A stretch of DNA of 64,000 bases, from contig JACEEZ010022620.1 of assembly GCA_016584305.1 (NCBI GenBank), forward strand, positions 39,828 to 103,827, in the 5' to 3' direction. The first letter of the stretch is position 1. Every line of letters starts with the position of its first letter. The notes beneath the pieces are model-generated. The model was not told the DNA's origin, ran no database searches, and saw only the letters and a program-made list of their open reading frames with translations. Source of the stretch: Chionoecetes opilio. Its lineage: Eukaryota; Arthropoda; Malacostraca; Decapoda; Majidae. The position numbers were made by a program, and so were the translations under genes. Positions 59,050 through 64,000 of this stretch are shown in pieces.

Positions 59050-61620
59050 TGTAGACGCGACTCGCAATCATTTTACGCAATGAGAGTAAGTATCAGAGGC
59101 CGCGAGATAAATTTATTATTCCGAGATAAACAGTGCAACCGGGGATTTGGTATGAAATATTTATCGAGGCGATTTTTTAAATGATTCTATTGTATTTGAG
59201 TTTATACGTCTGAGGGCAGCCCATTCCATACGTTTACAGCAGGGTTTTGTGAAGAAGTACTTTGCTTCGTTCGTTACAAACCGTTTCCTGCTTATTTTAA
59301 ATCCGTTGTTTCTAGTTGAGCTTGAACCGGTCTAGCGTGAAAAGATTTTCTGGGACTACGTTCGTAAATCCATTGAAGATTTTAAAGACTTCGATGAGGT
59401 CACCTTTATCCTTCTTTTGTTAGTGGGAATAATTTAAGTTCTTTGAAGCCGTTTTTCGTACGATTTATTACGAAATCTAGGTATCATTTTGGTTACTCTG
59501 CGCTGTATTTTTTCTAGTTTATCTATGTCCTTTTTATAATAAGGTGACCAGAACTGCACACAGTATTCTAGAGGGGGGCGAACAAGCGAGTTAAAAAGGT
59601 GAGTATAACTGTTTCAGATTTGAAACTGAAAGTTCGTCCAATAAAGCCACCAATTTATTTCCCAAGTTTTACTACCTCTATAATTTGGTTATTCGGTTGA
59701 GATCTTTCGAGATTATAACGCAAAATCTTTTTCTTATCAACACTTGTTAGTTGGAAATCGTTCATCACGTAACTTTCAGGGGGTTGTTATTGCCGATATG
59801 TAGTACATGGCATTTGTCAAGTTGAAATTCATTTGCCATGTTTTTGACCATTCTGTTAGGTGTTTAAGTCGTTTTGTATGATTTGGCGCTGAGATTCTGT
59901 AGAGGCTATGTTTGTGATTTTCTTTGTCTCAGCAAATTTCGAACCCTGCATGTGATTCCCTCGTCAATGTCATTTATGTATATTAAGAACAGGATAGGTC
60001 CGAGAACTGATCCTTGAGAACACCACTATTTACACTGGTCCAGTCAGAAGAATTTCCATTTATTACCACCCTTGTTTTAAAATCTGACAGCCGTTTTCTA
60101 TCCAATCTAAAAGATGGCCTTTTATACCATGAGCTTTTACTTGCTAATGAGACGCTTTTTGAGGAACTTTGTCGAACGCTTTTTGAAATCGAGGTAAAAA
60201 AAAACTACGTCTACTCCCCTCGTGTTGTCGTACTTTTTGAAACACTATTGTAAAAATAAAGTAAGTTTGAGAGGCATGAGCGTTTATTTCTGAATCCATG
60301 CTGCGAATCTTTGATTATGTCATTTTCTTCTAAGAACTTAACGAGTTTGTCTCTTATGATGGATTCCATTAATTTTCCAGCATGATTTTAAAACTGATTG
60401 GGCGATAGTTCCGGGCTGCGACTTGCTTCCTTTTTTAAATAGTGGTGTGACATTTGCTAGTTTCCATTCGCACGGTACATTTCCGGTGAGTAAAGACTTA
60501 TTAAATAAGATGGAAAGTGGTTTTACTATTTCGTTCTTTGTTCTTTTAATATGCGTGGCGAAATTTTGTCAGGAAACCCGGGGGCCTTGTTAATTTTCAT
60601 GTTATTTATCGCGAGCAAAATGTCACATTCCTGAAAGGTTATGAGCTGAGGCAAGGTACCTTGTTTGGGTTTTCGGGGGTGGGTAGATTTTGCGTGTTTT
60701 CTACTGTGACAGACGATGCAAAAAAGTTATTTAGAGTATCCGCCATAGATACTTCATTTTTCGTGTGTTCGCCCTTTTCCATTTCCAAAAGGCCCTATGG
60801 TTGAAGTCATTATTTTTTTCTTTTAACATAGCTGTAGAATTCTTTAGGGTTTGATTTGCTCATTTCGGCAATACGTACTTCAAAATTTTTCTTGCTCTGC
60901 TTAATGAGTTTTTTGTATTTCGTCTAATTCTGTCGTGATCGCGTTTGTCGTCTTCATTTTGTGTTCTTTGTGTTTTTTCATATGCACGCTTTTTGGCTGC
61001 AAGGCTGTCCTTGATTTCGCGGGTCCACCATTTCGGTTTAATGTTTTGAAAAGATCGCCTATATCGCATCGGTTTTTGAGGATAGTATTGCTAAGTTAAG
61101 CTTACGGTGAATTCATGCCATCTACATTTTTTTGTCGTTACTTTCTGAGATAACATTCCAATCGGTGTTCGCTAAATTCTTTTTAGTTTTTCTGAAGTCT
61201 GCCTTTCGATAATCAAGAACTTTTTCTTTACTTTCGACTTTTGCTTGTCTTACTGATGTTAATACGGAAAGTAATCGCCCGGTGGTCACTGCTACTAAAT
61301 TCGGATCCGACGTTAACGTTACTGAAAAAGGTTTTCGTTAGTTGTGAAAATAAGATCTAGAATTTTTCGCCTCGAGTTGGTTGATCCACGGTTGGTATAA
61401 AGCACTTTCTTGGAGATTTATATAGAGAGTGTGCCCCCAATGTGTTGTAAGTGAGGCGCCCCAACTTGTAACGGGAAAATTAAAAACACCGAATATTACG
61501 CTTTCGTTTTGAGAACTAATTTCCGCTATTTTTTCATAGAGTTCTTCGTCAAATTGTATTTGTTTGAGCTGGAGGTCGATAAACAAGGCCAATTACTACT
61601 TTTTGAGAATGACGATTTAG
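59050..61620 (-). pseudogene. CR1 ORF2 remnant (endonuclease and RT)
   Basis: 61338-61592 carries endonuclease text: ESVIFGVFNFPVTSWGA, then LYQPWINQLEAKNS. Relatives have VIGDFN.P..W and QPTRG.N.LDL. 60860-61069 is the linker (KPKWWTREIKDSLAAKKRAY). The RT shows LGPILFLIYINDIDEGI around 59950-60010. At the catalytic site KFADDTK has become KFAETK (about 59925-59945), losing the Asp pair. At least ten frame breaks are implied. It is inactive. Confidence 0.75.
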
Positions 61621-62229
61621 TTGAACGAAAATTACATTTTAAAGTTATCAGTTTCGTGCTTAGATACTACAAGGGGTGAAGGCAGGACTTTATATAAACA
61701 ATACACCTCCTCCTGCTCTTCGAAGTCTTTCTGAACTAATAAGTTATATCCCGGTATCGCAAATTCCAGCCAAAAAAATCTCTATTGGTCGTATCTATCC
61801 ATGACTCGGAAATTCCCATGATGTCGTATTGTTCTGAATAAACCCAGTCCTCTAGATCATGAAAATTTTTTACGTATCTAGGGGATTAAAATAAAAAGCT
61901 TTAATATCGGGATGGGTAGTTGGGCTTTGCGGGAACTAGATTTTGGTGCTTTGTGCAAACGAGAACTTACCCTTACGGGAACGAGAGCTTAGGTTGTTGT
62001 CGGAACCCCTACTGCTGGGAGTTTTTTGATTTGTAGTTAGTTACCGCGTCATTGAGTAGCCTACCGAGTCGTGCAGAACCAACTGAATTTAAATGGAGAC
62101 CATCGTTTCGGAAAAGAATCGGTTGGCTATAAAAATGGTCCCATAAGTTTCATTCAACTCCTTCTTCTTTACAGAGATTTTGCGAGACGATTGTTTGTGC
62201 TGAAGGCCTTGTTGTAGAAGCTGTTTTCC

Positions 62230-63236
62230 GCATTGATCCCCGGAAGAAAACCAGATATGATGATTTTACTAGATTTTACTTTATATTTATTCATCATCTT
62301 GCGATATTTAGTAAGGAGGGGCCCCTGATCTGGTTTGTTTTACGTCATTGTTCCCGCGTGAATGATGATCAGGGTGTTTTTCGTCGGCGTCATATGTTAA
62401 TTCATCGCAGGCTTCTGTTATGTTGTCCAGGGACGCTCCTGGAATGCAGTGCCTCTTTCTGTGTTGGGGGATCACGACCACAGAATTCTACTAGTTTGCT
62501 CACGAATGATTGAGTCCCCGATCAGTTTGACGTCCTTTTCTACTGACGTTTCGGCAAGGATTTCGAATTTGTTAGAGGTTGTGACGGGGAGTTGCTTCTT
62601 TATCAATGGTTGCCTGATGCCATGTCTTACAAGGGTGAATGGGACAGAGGAGGAGGAGGAGGAGGAGGAGGAGGAGGGGGAGGAGGAGGAGGTGGAGGAG
62701 GAGGAGGTAGGGGTGGAGGAAGAAGAGGGAGAGGAGGAGGAAGGGGAGGAGGGGGAAAGGGAGGAGGAGGAGGAGGAGGAGGAGGAGGAGGAGGAGGAGG
62801 AGGAGGAGGAGGAGGAGGAAGAGGAAGGGGATGGTTGGGGAAAGGAGAAGTAGGAAGGGAGGGAGGTGGAGGAGGCGGAGGAAGAGGAAGAAGAGGAGGA
62901 GGCTGAGGGGGAGGAGGAGGAGGCGGAGGAGGAGGAAGAGGCGAGGGGGGAGGAGGAGGGGGAGGAGGAGAGAGGAGATGGGAATAGGGAGGAGGAGGAG
63001 GAGGGGTGGGGTGGAGAGTGGGAGGCGGAGGTGGAGGGGATGGGTGTGGAGGGAGAGAAGGAGGAAGTTACAGGTGTGGAGGGGAGAGTCAGATCACTAA
63101 GAACAGGTGTTAAGGGGAGAGTCAGGTCAACAGGCAGGGAAGGGAGTGTAGTCAGGTCAACAGGCCGGGAATGGAATGTAGTCAGGTCAACAGGCGTGGA
63201 AGGGAGTGTAGTCAGGTCGCAATGAGGAGGAGTCAC
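62230..63236 (-). pseudogene. CR1 ORF1 with SGNH/GDSL esterase and poly-Ser insert
   Basis: The long frame 62472-63236 starts with Pro/Thr/Ser-rich repeats (TTLPSTPVDLTTF). It runs through more than 100 residues of Ser/Pro encoded by a GGA/GAG array (62645-63010), then reads VRHGIRQPLIKKQLPVTTSN, FEILAETSVEKDVKLIGDSI and IREQ. GDSII is the esterase block I with its catalytic Ser. Downstream, across a frameshift, IIHAGTNDVKQTRSG (about 62327-62370) is block III/V-like. CR1 elements are known to carry an esterase in ORF1. The homopolymeric array is unlikely to be ancestral ORF1 and has probably expanded. Confidence 0.75.
62645..63010. repeat. (GGA)n array inside CR1 ORF1
   Basis: About 365 bases of GGA/GAA/GGG triplets, open on both strands (poly-Gly/Glu and poly-Ser). 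Confidence 0.95.
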
Positions 63237-63244
63237 GTTATCCT

Positions 63245-63297
63245 GAGGAGGAGGAGGAGGAGGAGGAGGAGGAGGAGGAGGAGGAGGAGGAGGAAGG
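63245..63297. repeat. (GAG)n microsatellite
   Basis: Pure GAG run just 5' of the CR1 ORF1 start. Confidence 0.95.
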
Positions 63298-63717
63298 AGA
63301 AGGCAAGGATATGAATATTTTTGGTATTAATAAATAGCAAATCTTAATAGAAAAAAATTATCGTTCATTGAAAAACAAAAAAATTACTGACGTGGACTAA
63401 AACATTTTAAACAGAGGACGTGAAAAAAACCCCACTAACAAACGCAACAAACAAACAAACACAAATACAAACACAAACGTACCCATTAAAAAGGATTAAA
63501 AAAAAATATACACAAACTAACAGTAAAAAAGAACAAAGTAACTACATGAAAGAAAAAAAACGAAAAAAGACGAAAAAAAACACAAAAGTTTCCCCCTCGC
63601 CAAAACGCGTAAAATCTGAATAAAAAAACGAGGCATAAAACTAATAAAGAAAATGGGTGAAGGTTTTAAAAAAAAAATAAAAACAAAAAAAACGCTTGAT
63701 GACCAATAAAGAACACA

Positions 63718-63748
<31 letters not shown>

Positions 63749-64000
63749 CACCAAAACACCACACACACACCACAACACACACACACACACACCCCACAGA
63801 CACACACACACCACAACATACACACACACATTAATCTGTACAAGAGACTCTCCCACGGTGAAATGGAAGGAAGGAAAAAGGGAAGAAGAGATGAAAACAG
63901 CGAAAGATTAAAATAAAACATAAAAAGGGTGGATAATAAGAAAGAGTGAAGGGGAACACGAAAGATCTGAAAGAAAAAGGAGAGAAAAGAGACACTCATG
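63298..64000. repeat. A-rich sequence with (CA)n at 63712-63830
   Basis: A-rich, low-complexity DNA. The CA array is interrupted by CC and AA. No gene is seen to the window end. Confidence 0.85.

Larger units (their letters stand above)
59041..63236 (-). mobile_element. Near-complete but degenerate CR1 LINE with ORF1
   Basis: Reading the minus strand from 63236: ORF1 with a low-complexity N-terminus and an SGNH/GDSL esterase domain, then ORF2 with APE endonuclease (61340-61600), a linker (60860-61070) and RT (about 59900-60600), then a C-terminal region down to about 59050. Frameshifts are frequent throughout. It is a different subfamily from the CR1 copies at 8986-12068 and 54836-56400, judging by its C-terminus and 3' end. 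Confidence 0.82.

Noticed and set aside
62592..63225. Gly/Glu-rich plus-strand frames
   Set aside because: They are the complement of the triplet array inside a minus-strand CR1 ORF1.

Overview
The window is eukaryotic nuclear DNA, almost certainly from an invertebrate with a repeat-rich genome. A decapod crustacean such as a crab is the best guess. This rests on long (GA)n, (AT)n, (CA)n and (TAA)n arrays, several CR1-type LINE remnants, tRNA-derived SINEs and spliced animal genes with GT-AG introns. The taxon is an inference; no sequence search was possible. Bacterial-style operons and gene-dense coding are absent.

Layout. 1-7.3 kb: two copies of an LTR-like repeat, one carrying a hAT transposon with an 8-bp target duplication while the other preserves the empty site. 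7.8-12.1 kb: a degenerate CR1 LINE. 12.1-14.7 kb: a GA array, a SINE and a pyrimidine-rich minisatellite. 14.7-19.0 kb: a young, pol-deleted Gypsy-like LTR retrotransposon inserted in an (AT)n tract. 19.7-21.4 kb: the C-terminal half of the Tex-family gene SRBD1. 22-30.7 kb: LINE tails, a 312-bp unit in a head-to-head palindromic array, MITEs with TTAA target sites, a tRNA-Val-derived SINE and a 31-bp minisatellite. 31.0-36.2 kb: a three-exon gene for an AKAP7/LENG9-like 2H phosphoesterase domain. 36.8-40.0 kb: a DNA transposon with ~310-bp terminal inverted repeats, coding for a PIN/XPG-like Asp/Glu-rich protein with a cysteine-rich tail. 40.1-43.8 kb: the same 3.7 kb again, full of small indels, most simply an unpolished assembly duplicate. 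44.1-46.2 kb: a THAP-domain gene whose first exon lies in the poor-quality stretch. 47.6-48.1 kb: a two-exon candidate pseudogene on the minus strand. 49.6-52.8 kb: a piggyBac-like 5' end, strong hairpins and a ~415-bp macrosatellite. 54.2-56.6 kb: a 5'-truncated CR1 inserted in a minisatellite. 58.5-63.3 kb: a second, nearly complete CR1 on the minus strand whose ORF1 carries an SGNH/GDSL esterase and an embedded (GGA)n expansion.

Only three host loci look potentially functional: SRBD1, the 2H phosphoesterase gene and the THAP gene, all on the plus strand. They show no sign of acting together. The most novel-looking object is the long-TIR transposon at 36.8-40.0 kb. The main caution is sequence quality between about 40.07 and 44.54 kb.
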